A stretch of 6,465 nt of DNA from Thermoanaerobaculaceae bacterium (lineage in GTDB: Bacteria; Acidobacteriota; UBA4820): contig JAAZNT010000145.1 in NCBI GenBank assembly GCA_012798145.1, positions 1 through 6,465 on the forward strand, given 5' to 3'. The translations under genes were made by a program, and so were the position numbers. Positions 1-5,944 of the stretch are shown here, piece by piece. Below the pieces are notes generated by a model, which did no database searches, was not told where the DNA came from, and worked only from the letters and a program-made list of their open reading frames with translations. Every line of letters starts with the position of its first letter. The stretch's first letter is position 1.

Positions 1-255
1 AAAAAAGGGGCGTTTGTCCTTGCCGCAAACCTCCAATGCGAAATAGTTCCAGCGGTTCTTATTGGAACAAGAGCAGTTCAAAAAAGGCACAGTTTTTTTA
101 TAAATCCGGGGAAGATCATTGTTAGATTTCTTCCGCCAATTTCAACAAAGGGGCTTTCTTACGAAGACAGAGAATCGTTGATAAAAGCATCTTACAATCA
201 GATGTATTCCGCTCTTCCGGATGATGAAAAGCCTCTCCCAAGAGAAAACGCATAG
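1..255 (+). CDS. plsC: 1-acyl-sn-glycerol-3-phosphate acyltransferase, C-terminal part (5' end outside window)
   Basis: An open frame runs from the first base to a TAG stop at 253-255 and encodes 84 residues. It begins KKGAF, continues through a VPAVLIGTRAV stretch, then a PGK...VRFLPPIS segment and an EDRESL helix. This order matches the C-terminal half of PlsC-type lysophosphatidic acid acyltransferases: the region just after the substrate-binding EGTRS block, the V-P-V-x-I-x-GT block, and the PGKxxVxxGxPI strand. The enzyme acylates lysophosphatidic acid to phosphatidic acid at the inner face of the cytoplasmic membrane. The catalytic HX4D motif lies upstream of the window and cannot be checked. 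The gene is followed 3 nt later by truD on the same strand, so the two are probably cotranscribed. A related acyltransferase subfamily cannot be excluded from the C-terminus alone. Confidence 0.85.
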   Translation, partial: KKGAFVLAANLQCEIVPAVLIGTRAVQKRHSFFINPGKIIVRFLPPISTKGLSYEDRESLIKASYNQMYSALPDDEKPLPRENA

Positions 256-258
256 GAA

Positions 259-1248
259 ATGGCAAAATTTATCCAGACCCCGGAAACATTTTTTGTAGAA
301 GAGATTCCGCTGGCAGAATGCTGCGGTTTTGGAAATCATCTTTGGGTTACTTTTTCAAGAAAATCAATGTCAACTTTTTTTATCGCTTCCAAACTTAAAA
401 ATATTCTTAAAATTAAAGAAACAGAGATCGGAATAGCTGGAAACAAAGATAAACTTGCTACTGCCATCCAAACAATCTCGCTTCCCTCAAGACTTGAGCC
501 GAAGATATTTAACGCCTTTAAATCAATCGGGGCTGAAATATTGTCAGCAAAACTTCACAATGAGAAATTAAGGATGGGACAGATAGCTGGGAACAAGTTC
601 AAAATCTTAATAGATATTTTCTCAAGAGAGGATTATGAAAATATTTCTGAAAAAATTGATGATGCACAAAAAAAAGGTTTTCCAAATTTCTTTGGACCGC
701 AAAGGGTTTCAGACGAACATTCAATAGAGGAGGGGAAAAAAATATTCTTGAACAAATCAAGCAAAAATGGAAATAGAAAAAACCGCTTTCTCGTTACTGT
801 TTTTCAATCAGCGGTCTTTAATTCATATTTGAAAAATAGAATTAAAAAACAACTTTATCCAAACCCAATAATTGGTGATGTTGTAAAAATTGGAGAAAAA
901 TTAGTCGTTCTAAGTGATGGTTTAAAAAATCGAGGAGAGTGGGAAAATGAAGCCATTCTCACCGGTCCGATTATCGGCTCGAAGATGATCCTTCCCTTAG
1001 GAGATCCGCTTACATTAGAAAAAGAGGCAGTAGAAAAATATGGGATTCAGTTTGATGAAATTTTTCTCTCAAGAGCAAGGGGCTCACGAAGGGAATGCTG
1101 TTCAAAACCTAAAGAGATTGCAATTAAAATCATTTCAGAAAAAAAAGTTGAGCTTTCTTTTACGCTTCAGAAGGGAAGTTACGCAACCACTTTGCTTAAG
1201 TTTATTGGCGTTGAAACTGCCATCGATAAAAGAGGTAAAGAAGATTGA
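259..1248 (+). CDS. truD: tRNA pseudouridine(13) synthase TruD
   Basis: This 329-residue protein carries the TruD signature blocks in order. An N-terminal PETFFVEE segment (8-15) is followed by AGNKDKLATAIQ (60-71), where Asp64 is the expected catalytic aspartate. Next come FPNFFGPQR (141-149), the FQSAVFNSYL helix (182-191), TGPIIGSKM (235-243), GSRRECCSKPKEI (275-287) and the closing FTLQKGSYATTLL block (301-313). The family makes pseudouridine at position 13 of tRNA(Glu) in the cytosol. The length is slightly below the roughly 350 residues of E. coli TruD, consistent with a compact insertion domain. The ATG at 259 is chosen because the conserved PExFxVEE motif begins a few residues later. 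The ribosome site is weak (AGGA lies almost against the ATG), so translation may be coupled to plsC, whose stop is 3 nt upstream. The variant GNKDK replaces the commoner GLKDK. Confidence 0.93.
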   Translation: MAKFIQTPETFFVEEIPLAECCGFGNHLWVTFSRKSMSTFFIASKLKNILKIKETEIGIAGNKDKLATAIQTISLPSRLEPKIFNAFKSIGAEILSAKLHNEKLRMGQIAGNKFKILIDIFSREDYENISEKIDDAQKKGFPNFFGPQRVSDEHSIEEGKKIFLNKSSKNGNRKNRFLVTVFQSAVFNSYLKNRIKKQLYPNPIIGDVVKIGEKLVVLSDGLKNRGEWENEAILTGPIIGSKMILPLGDPLTLEKEAVEKYGIQFDEIFLSRARGSRRECCSKPKEIAIKIISEKKVELSFTLQKGSYATTLLKFIGVETAIDKRGKED

Positions 1249-1483
1249 TCCCAAATTTGTCAATAGAATAAATTTTTCTAACGACTTTCATTAGAGAAAT
1301 GGATGATGACCAATTAAACAATCGGCAGGCAGTTTGCCTTCGGCAGCCTGAAATATAATCAAAAATCTTCTTACAAAATTTCCTTTTCCCTAAGCAATCT
1401 CTAACCGCTTGTTAAAGTTTTTTTAATGAAAAATTTAGGTAAAATAAGTTTTAAGTATTGGATTATTAATTCTTAAAGACCAA
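1249..1483. other. Convergent intergenic spacer between truD and the arsG-like gene
   Basis: This 235-nt AT-rich stretch separates the end of truD (+) from the end of the nine-gene minus-strand operon. I see no open frame with a ribosome site and no tRNA-like structure. Apart from the GC-rich hairpin at 1323-1350 it contains only weak stems, such as a 4-bp TAAC/GTTA hairpin before seven T's near 1418-1424. Its position implies that both transcripts end here. Confidence 0.6.
1323..1350. repeat. GC-rich hairpin / short palindromic repeat, possible bidirectional terminator
   Basis: A GC-rich island lies inside very AT-rich spacer. CGGCAG occurs twice as a direct repeat (1323-1328 and 1341-1346). 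CAGGC at 1326-1330 pairs with GCCTG at 1346-1350, and inside it TGCC (1335-1338) can pair with GGCA (1342-1345) around a TTC loop. Alternatively AGGCA (1327-1331) pairs with TGCCT (1335-1339). These folds exclude each other. There is no T-run after it on the plus strand and only a short T-rich stretch on the minus side, so intrinsic termination is uncertain. Its composition resembles short palindromic units dispersed in some bacterial genomes, but only one copy is seen here. Confidence 0.45.
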
Positions 1484-2170
1484 TTATGCCAAGAAAATAT
1501 ATTTTATGGAGAAATAGATTCCTATTAATATGAAAAGCATTCCTGTCAAAAAGGAACCGATTTTTTCGGTTCTTTGCAAGATTTTTAAAATTTTGAGAGT
1601 GTAATTTGCTGAATAAGCAAGAACTACTGCGACTATTACCACTGGAATACCAGTTCCGATTCCGTAAAGAAGAGGGTGAAAAAATGGGGAGGAAGTTGAC
1701 ACTGCAAGAGGGATTAAACTTCCGAAGAAAAGAGCCGCAGAAACGGGGCAGAAAGAGAGGGCAAAAAGAATTCCTAAAAAGAGAGCACCGAAAAAACCCT
1801 TTTTCAAAAGATTTTCACTCCCTTTTGCCCCTATGAAAGTTCCGGCGAAAGCTAAATTTATAAACCCTAAAAGATACATTCCCACAAGGATAAGTATAGG
1901 TCCCAAAATTTTATTCAGATATTTTTGTAGAAACATTGACACGGAAGGAATTGAAAGAAGCCCGTAAACTACTATAAATGCTATGATTATGTAGGCGATA
2001 GACCTTCCCAGAACATAATACAATGATGTCAAAAGGGATTTTTTTGGGTTTTCAAAACTTTTAGAAATAAATCCCGTAGCCGCTATGTTTGTGGCGAGAG
2101 GGCAGGGGCTTATAGAGGTTAAAATTCCAAGCCAGAATGCTGTCGTTAAAGAAAGAATAAGTGCGCTCAT
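1484..2170 (-). CDS. arsG: ArsG-family / CcdA-DsbD-like polytopic membrane protein with two conserved-position cysteines
   Basis: This 228-residue, very hydrophobic protein has about six membrane segments. It starts with a TSISPCPLATNIAA block (18-31) and has a second, pseudo-symmetric LSFCPVSAALFFG block (138-150). These are the only two cysteines (Cys23 and Cys141), each followed by proline at the start of each half, as in the CcdA/DsbD membrane domain. The SPCPLATNIA motif with a GRS helix and a LNKILGPILILVGM segment is typical of the ArsG family, named for efflux of aromatic amino-arsenicals. Its start overlaps the arsF-like stop as ATGA, with AAGGAG at 2175-2180, so translation is coupled. 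It is the last gene of the operon. Membrane location is certain; whether it exports an arsenical or passes electrons across the membrane cannot be settled from sequence. Confidence 0.8.
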   Translation of the reverse strand: MSALILSLTTAFWLGILTSISPCPLATNIAATGFISKSFENPKKSLLTSLYYVLGRSIAYIIIAFIVVYGLLSIPSVSMFLQKYLNKILGPILILVGMYLLGFINLAFAGTFIGAKGSENLLKKGFFGALFLGILFALSFCPVSAALFFGSLIPLAVSTSSPFFHPLLYGIGTGIPVVIVAVVLAYSANYTLKILKILQRTEKIGSFLTGMLFILIGIYFSIKYIFLA

Positions 2171-2847
2171 TTTGCTCCTTGAAGGAAATTTCTTGTCTCA
2201 TTTTCAATGTATTTATAAAATTCATTTTGGTCGGAGAGAAGATCCCAAACTTTGTCGAGGTTTTTCCATTCTACTTCTTTTCCGTCAACAACTTTGGAAA
2301 GGATGACGGATTTAGTGAACAACTGGTAGTCTTTTATAAAATGGGCGTTTTCTTTCTCATCCACATTTACCATTTTCCATTCCATTTTTCCACTGTTTAG
2401 TTCATTCGGGAATTTGTCAAGAATACAAGAGTGGGTGTAGTTTTCAATCTTGTAACAACTCGGGCACCTTGTCGTTGTCATAAAATAATAAACAATAATC
2501 TTTTCAGCTGGTTTTTCTTCTTTTGGGGCTTCCTCCGTTTTTAATGGGGTTGTTTGCGCTACTTCAATTTCCTTTTTACCTTCGTTAGCTTCCTCTTTTG
2601 TGGTTTTTTCTGATTTTGGTGTCTCTTTTTTCTCTTTTGGGTATTCGGATTTTAGGTCTTCTTTTTTTGGCTCTTCAATATCTTTACATTCAGAGTCTGA
2701 TTTTTCAACTTTAGGAGAAACAACAGAAGCTGGTGGCGGAGGATTTGCGACTTTTTTTTCTGGCTTCAATTCCTTATACACAAGCGTGAAGAGTGTAATT
2801 GCAACGAAAATCAGGAGAATCAAATTGACAACTCTTTTAAAATTCAT
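2167..2847 (-). CDS. arsF: ArsF-family membrane-anchored thioredoxin-fold protein (CPSC)
   Basis: The 226-residue protein has three parts. Residues 7-24 form one hydrophobic anchor. Residues 25-116 are a low-complexity linker rich in Lys, Glu and Pro (with PPPP at 36-39). Residues 117-226 form a compact domain with YYFMTTTRCPSCYKIE (120-135), giving a C128-x-x-C131 pair, then NVDEKENAHFIKDYQLFTKSV and a WKNLDKVWDLL helix. This C-terminal pattern matches the ArsF family (nitrophenyl-compound nitroreductase subunit), normally beside ArsG. I infer a domain tethered outside the cytoplasmic membrane, though lysines on both sides of the anchor leave topology open. AAGGAG at 2854-2859 fixes the start; the gene lies 19 nt after the thioredoxin-like gene and overlaps arsG by 4 nt. 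The reduction of nitro-aromatic arsenicals is family knowledge and is not provable here. Confidence 0.78.
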   Translation of the reverse strand: MNFKRVVNLILLIFVAITLFTLVYKELKPEKKVANPPPPASVVSPKVEKSDSECKDIEEPKKEDLKSEYPKEKKETPKSEKTTKEEANEGKKEIEVAQTTPLKTEEAPKEEKPAEKIIVYYFMTTTRCPSCYKIENYTHSCILDKFPNELNSGKMEWKMVNVDEKENAHFIKDYQLFTKSVILSKVVDGKEVEWKNLDKVWDLLSDQNEFYKYIENETRNFLQGAK

Positions 2848-2866
2848 CTCTATCTCCTTGTCTCTT

Positions 2867-3115
2867 TTAACTTCTTAGAGCTTCAATAATGTAATTTTTT
2901 ATGATTCCTTCCGAGGGGAGTTTCCCTTGAATGGCAACCTTTCCATTTATGATAAGTCCGGGCGTCATTAATACTCCCGATTTTGCTATTTCGGCAAAGT
3001 CTGAAATCTTTGAGATAGTCGCCTCAATTTGCATCTCTTCAACAACTCTTTTCACTCTGTTTTCAAGTTCAACGCAGTTTTTGCATCCGGGTCCTACGAC
3101 TTTAATGTCAACCAT
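2867..3115 (-). CDS. Small thioredoxin-like redox protein (CKNC), ArsE-like position
   Basis: This 82-residue cytosolic protein has the compact thioredoxin/glutaredoxin-like fold of the redox-active disulfide protein 2 (MTH895/TM0996) group. It has an IKVVGPGCKNC strand-loop with the C11-x-x-C14 pair, a central helix, an alternating SKISDFAEIAKSGV segment, then MTPGLIINGKVAIQG, where Pro52 is the expected cis-proline facing the active site. It would shuttle electrons or bind metal through the dithiol. AGGAGG at 3121-3126, 5 nt before the ATG, supports the start. It lies directly upstream of the arsF- and arsG-like genes, the place ArsE would occupy in an arsEFG set. I do not assign that symbol because this thioredoxin family occurs in many other contexts. 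Confidence 0.88.
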   Translation of the reverse strand: MVDIKVVGPGCKNCVELENRVKRVVEEMQIEATISKISDFAEIAKSGVLMTPGLIINGKVAIQGKLPSEGIIKNYIIEALRS

Positions 3116-3130
3116 TTTTTCCTCCTATTC

Positions 3131-3304
3131 TTAATCTTTTGAACATTTGCAATTTATCTGAACATTTTTTTTGGGGCTATTGGGAACATTAACCAAATCT
3201 TCGCTTTTGCATTCAGGACAGACCGCCTTTTTCCCTTCCTCTATCAGAATATAAAAGGATCTGTTACATTTTCTGCAAAAGTATTCCTTTATTTTTTGTT
3301 TCAT
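3131..3304 (-). CDS. Small zinc-ribbon protein, 57 residues
   Basis: A short frame from ATG at 3304 to TAA at 3131 encodes MKQKIKEYFCRKCNRSFYIL and so on. Two Cx2C pairs (C10/C13 and C29/C32) are spaced like the knuckles of an FmdB-type or rubredoxin-like zinc ribbon, and the acidic-basic tail ends CKCSKD (C52, C54). The ATG overlaps the ferredoxin stop as ATGA, AGGA precedes it at 3312-3315, and the next gene follows after 15 nt with its own strong ribosome site. All of this supports a real translated gene. A zinc- or iron-binding role is inferred from the cysteine pairs; the extra CxC tail could bind As(III) or another soft metal. No specific function is known to me. Confidence 0.85.
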   Translation of the reverse strand: MKQKIKEYFCRKCNRSFYILIEEGKKAVCPECKSEDLVNVPNSPKKNVQINCKCSKD

Positions 3305-3591
3305 TCTTCTTTCCTGTGTTTTAAAGCAAGTTCTCTAAGAAGCTTCTTAAATTCATTTTTTTCGGGAAAAGTTATTGCCTCTGATGGACAAAAAAGAGCG
3401 CATTTGTCACACAGCACGACGCAGTTGTTAGGATTTACAACCTCTGCCTTGAACTTATCTTCATTAAAGAGGAAAACGCTATTTGGACAGGTATTTAAAC
3501 ACTCTTGGCAACCGGTGCATTTTTCGCTGTCAATTACTGGATTCCATTTGATTTCTTCTCTCGGAATTCCAAGATAAAGTCTTTTCTCCAT
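3301..3591 (-). CDS. 2[4Fe-4S] ferredoxin-type protein
   Basis: This 96-residue protein begins with a GIPREEIKW lead and then carries two cluster-binding sets. The first is C25-x2-C28-x2-C31-x3-C35-P, the classic [4Fe-4S] motif. The second is C57-x3-C61-x2-C64-x3-C68-P, in which one spacing is longer by a residue; this form recurs in a ferredoxin subgroup with an NCVVxC motif. A basic tail (LLRELALKHRKEE) follows. It should carry low-potential electrons in the cytosol. The start has AAGAGG at 3601-3606 inside the 3' end of the HdrA-like gene, and the stop overlaps the zinc-ribbon start. Its neighbours suggest that it takes electrons to or from the HdrA-like protein or the thioredoxin-like protein; this is inference. 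Confidence 0.9.
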   Translation of the reverse strand: MEKRLYLGIPREEIKWNPVIDSEKCTGCQECLNTCPNSVFLFNEDKFKAEVVNPNNCVVLCDKCALFCPSEAITFPEKNEFKKLLRELALKHRKEE

Positions 3592-3595
3592 TTAG

Positions 3596-3964
3596 TCAAT
3601 CCTCTTTTTCAAGAATTGCTTTAATTTTCTGGTAAACAGATTCGGTGTTTTCAGAAGCCATGCTAACTGGAATCCAATGTTCAGGATCCATCGGCACATT
3701 TGCTTTTTCAAAGCCGTCTTTCAATAGTTTTTCCTGTCGTTTTTCTGCGCAGGCGGGAGTAATGAAAAGTATTGCGGGATTAAGGATTTGCTTCATCAAT
3801 CGCTCGCCGTCTTCTTCGCAAAGTCTTGGATGAAGGGCGAGAAATTCAACTTTGTCCCCAAAATCAAGCCTTATTCTTTCGACAAGAGACCAAAAATCAA
3901 TATTTGCCATACTTGGACATGCTCCGCTGCAACTGCAGAAAAGAACCGCTTTCTTTTTATTCAT
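3596..3964 (-). CDS. Small HdrA-N-terminus-like iron-sulfur candidate protein
   Basis: The 122-residue protein has a VLFCSCSGACP start (C10, C12, C16), an ALHPRLCEEDG segment (C49), and a strand-loop ITPACAEKRQEKLLKDGF (C72). This order resembles the N-terminal region of heterodisulfide-reductase subunit HdrA: a CxCG motif near the start, a C-x2-pG-like segment, then an A-C-S/A-P-R/K loop. In HdrA these cysteines take part in an additional iron-sulfur site. Nothing of the HdrA FAD domain or its ferredoxin domains is present, but a ferredoxin gene follows 4 nt downstream, so the two may act together as a split module. A strong GGAGG (3971-3975) sets the ATG. Cluster binding is inferred; the family resemblance is moderate and I do not know a characterised stand-alone homologue. 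Confidence 0.65.
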   Translation of the reverse strand: MNKKKAVLFCSCSGACPSMANIDFWSLVERIRLDFGDKVEFLALHPRLCEEDGERLMKQILNPAILFITPACAEKRQEKLLKDGFEKANVPMDPEHWIPVSMASENTESVYQKIKAILEKED

Positions 3965-3979
3965 TTTACACCTCCTTAC

Positions 3980-4855
3980 TTAAAAATATTTTGGAGGAAC
4001 AATTAGCAAAGGAATATCAATATGATGCACAGCATAGTTTGCCACCTTTCCTAAAAATGTTTCTCCCATAAAACTTCTTCCCTGACTTCCGATGACGAGC
4101 ATAGTATATTTTCCTGAATTTGCCAGTTCCGTTATCAATTTTGCCGGGTTTCCAAAATCTATTATTTTTTCAACAGATCTTGCCCCTGCAGATTTTAGGT
4201 CACCTTCAAGCCTTGAAAGTCTTTCCAGGTCAATCTTGTTGAACTCTTCAAGTTTGTCTTTGAGATATGGCTCTATTCTTTTTTTGTCTTGAATATGGCA
4301 GAGAGAAATATCAGCCTTTGAATTTTCAACCAAATATTTCAAATAAAGGAATGCATTTTCAGCGGTATCCGAAAAATCTGTTGGAAAGAGAATATTTTTG
4401 AGCATTTCCCCGCACAGCGCTTTGCATCTTTCAGAAGATTCTTCTGCAAGGATATTAAGAGGAATAAGCAAAATTGGTTTTTTTGCGGAAATAATTATTT
4501 TATGAACCACGCTTCCAAGAAGGACATCTTTTAAGAGCGATTCGCCATGTGTTCCCGCAACTATAACAGAGAAGTTTCCTTCTGTGGCTATCCTGTTAAT
4601 TTCTCTTGCAGGATTTCCCAAATCAATTATGATATTGGTTTTATATCCCATCCCCTCAATCATTTCCCTTAATGATTCCATTTTTGGCTTCAGGAGTTTT
4701 GTAAAAGTGCCATAAAGCCCTCCGACATCAATTACATCAATTATGTGAACTAAAGACGCTTCTTTGGCACCAAGAGTCTTTAACTGATTGAGACATTTCA
4801 TAATATTTTGAGAAGCATCAGAAAGATCCGTAGTTACTAAAAGTTTTTCAAACAT
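3980..4855 (-). CDS. Tandem-domain universal stress protein (UspA family)
   Basis: Two UspA domains are fused in 291 residues: domain 1 spans about 1-135 (from MFEKLLVTTDLSD) and domain 2 about 150-288 (from LKNILFPTDFSD). Each ends in the ATP-binding loop pattern G-x2-G-x9-G. In domain 1 it is GTHG...GS (101-115), with the usual Ser after the last Gly. In domain 2 it is GSQG...GK (256-270), where Lys replaces Ser/Thr. Domain 1 therefore looks competent for nucleotide binding, and domain 2 may be altered. USPs are cytosolic sensors or chaperone-like regulators; the ligand here is unknown. GGGAGG at 4861-4866 gives the start, 12 nt after acr3. Placement between an arsenite exporter and redox genes suggests regulation of transport or stress response within the same operon. 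Confidence 0.93.
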   Translation of the reverse strand: MFEKLLVTTDLSDASQNIMKCLNQLKTLGAKEASLVHIIDVIDVGGLYGTFTKLLKPKMESLREMIEGMGYKTNIIIDLGNPAREINRIATEGNFSVIVAGTHGESLLKDVLLGSVVHKIIISAKKPILLIPLNILAEESSERCKALCGEMLKNILFPTDFSDTAENAFLYLKYLVENSKADISLCHIQDKKRIEPYLKDKLEEFNKIDLERLSRLEGDLKSAGARSVEKIIDFGNPAKLITELANSGKYTMLVIGSQGRSFMGETFLGKVANYAVHHIDIPLLIVPPKYF

Positions 4856-4867
4856 TTTTACCTCCCT

Positions 4868-5932
4868 TTAAAATCCATCAAACCAATGTCTTGTCCTGTT
4901 GCAAAAACTACAGACCGAAAGCATAACAGGAACCTCAATTAACACTCCAACAACGGTGGCGAGTGCGGCTCCAGAGCTTGGACCATAAAGCGCAATCGCC
5001 GTCGCCACTGCAAGTTCAAAGAAGTTGCTTGCACCGATAAGAGCACCCGGAGAAGCTATATTGTGCGGAACTTTGAAAATCCTCATCAGAAAATAGGCAA
5101 GCCCAGAATTAAAATATACCTGAATCAAAATGGGAATTGCTATCAAAAAAACATGAAAGTAATTTGTTAGGATATTTTTTGATTGAAAAGCAAATATCAA
5201 CACAAGTGTTATTAAAAGAGCGATGACTGTTAATGGATGAAAAAAAGCAAGATATTTTTTTTCAAACCAAACGAGCCCTTTTAATTTAATAAGAAGCGTT
5301 CTTGAAAGAGAGCCGAGCACCAGCGGAATGACAATAAAAATTATGACAGAATAAATAAGGACTTTAAAGGGAACGGTCAAGTTGCTTGCCCCTGAAACAA
5401 GAAAAGTTACAATTGGAGCAAAAAGAAAGAGCATAATCAGGTCGTTGACAGAAACTTGAACAAGCGTATAAGCAGGGTCGCCGTCTGTAAGGTAACTCCA
5501 GACAAATACCATCGCAGTGCAAGGCGCAGCCGCAAGAATAATCGTTCCTGCGATGTATTGATTTGCAAGTTCTTCCCCAATTATGGGCAGGTAAAGGTGT
5601 TTAAAAAATATGTAGCCCATAAGCGCCATTGAGAAAGGCTTCACAAGCCAGTTGACGAACAAAGTTATAAACAGCCCTTTTGGTTTTTTTCTTATGTCAA
5701 TGATGCTTGTAAAATCAATCTTAAGCATCATAGGGTAAATCATTAGCCAGATAAGGACGGCGATGGGAACATTTATCTGGCTCCCCTCTCCAAACTCCAT
5801 TTTTCTTAAAGCATCGGTAAATGAAGGAAGAAATTTTCCAACTGCGACTCCCGCTGCCATACAGATAAAAACCCAAAGAGTCAAATACCTTTCAAAAAAT
5901 CCGAGTCTCTTCTTCTGAAATTTTTCTTCCAT
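4868..5932 (-). CDS. acr3: Arsenite efflux permease, ACR3 family
   Basis: This 354-residue, roughly ten-segment membrane protein has the Acr3 signatures. The N-terminus is FFERYLTLWVFICMAAG; then come YPMMLKIDF, the AAAPCTAMVFVWSYLTDGDP core with Cys138 (the conserved thiol needed for As(III) transport in studied members), and VSVNDLIMLFLFAPI. Later blocks are ALIGASNFFELAVATAIALYG with conserved Glu306, and VGVLIEVPVMLS before an NRTRHWF tail. It exports arsenite (some members also antimonite) across the cytoplasmic membrane using the proton gradient. The length is normal for the family. AAGAGG at 5941-5946 overlaps the permease stop codon and lies 8 nt from the ATG. Two extra cysteines (C341, C344) lie just before the C-terminal RTRHWF. 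No arsA- or arsR-like gene adjoins it inside the window. Confidence 0.95.
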   Translation of the reverse strand: MEEKFQKKRLGFFERYLTLWVFICMAAGVAVGKFLPSFTDALRKMEFGEGSQINVPIAVLIWLMIYPMMLKIDFTSIIDIRKKPKGLFITLFVNWLVKPFSMALMGYIFFKHLYLPIIGEELANQYIAGTIILAAAPCTAMVFVWSYLTDGDPAYTLVQVSVNDLIMLFLFAPIVTFLVSGASNLTVPFKVLIYSVIIFIVIPLVLGSLSRTLLIKLKGLVWFEKKYLAFFHPLTVIALLITLVLIFAFQSKNILTNYFHVFLIAIPILIQVYFNSGLAYFLMRIFKVPHNIASPGALIGASNFFELAVATAIALYGPSSGAALATVVGVLIEVPVMLSVCSFCNRTRHWFDGF

Positions 5933-5944
5933 AAGAATACCCTC

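Noticed and set aside
1040..1294. Plus-strand frame overlapping the truD 3' end and running into the spacer
   Set aside because: It is out of frame with conserved TruD blocks, has no ribosome site, and shows no family motif.
1402..1424. TAAC/GTTA mini-hairpin followed by seven T's, possible intrinsic terminator for truD
   Set aside because: The stem is only 4 bp and AT-rich, too weak to count as a terminator; it also lies about 150 nt after the truD stop.
1484..2170. Reading the last gene as cytochrome c biogenesis protein CcdA
   Set aside because: The fold and two cysteines are CcdA-like, but the SPCPLATNIA start and linkage to an ArsF-like gene fit the ArsG family better, and no heme-handling or c-type cytochrome gene is nearby.
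2600..2878. Plus-strand open frame opposite the arsF linker
   Set aside because: It results from low-complexity Lys/Glu codons read backward as Phe/Ser, has no homology pattern, and is antisense to a convincing gene.
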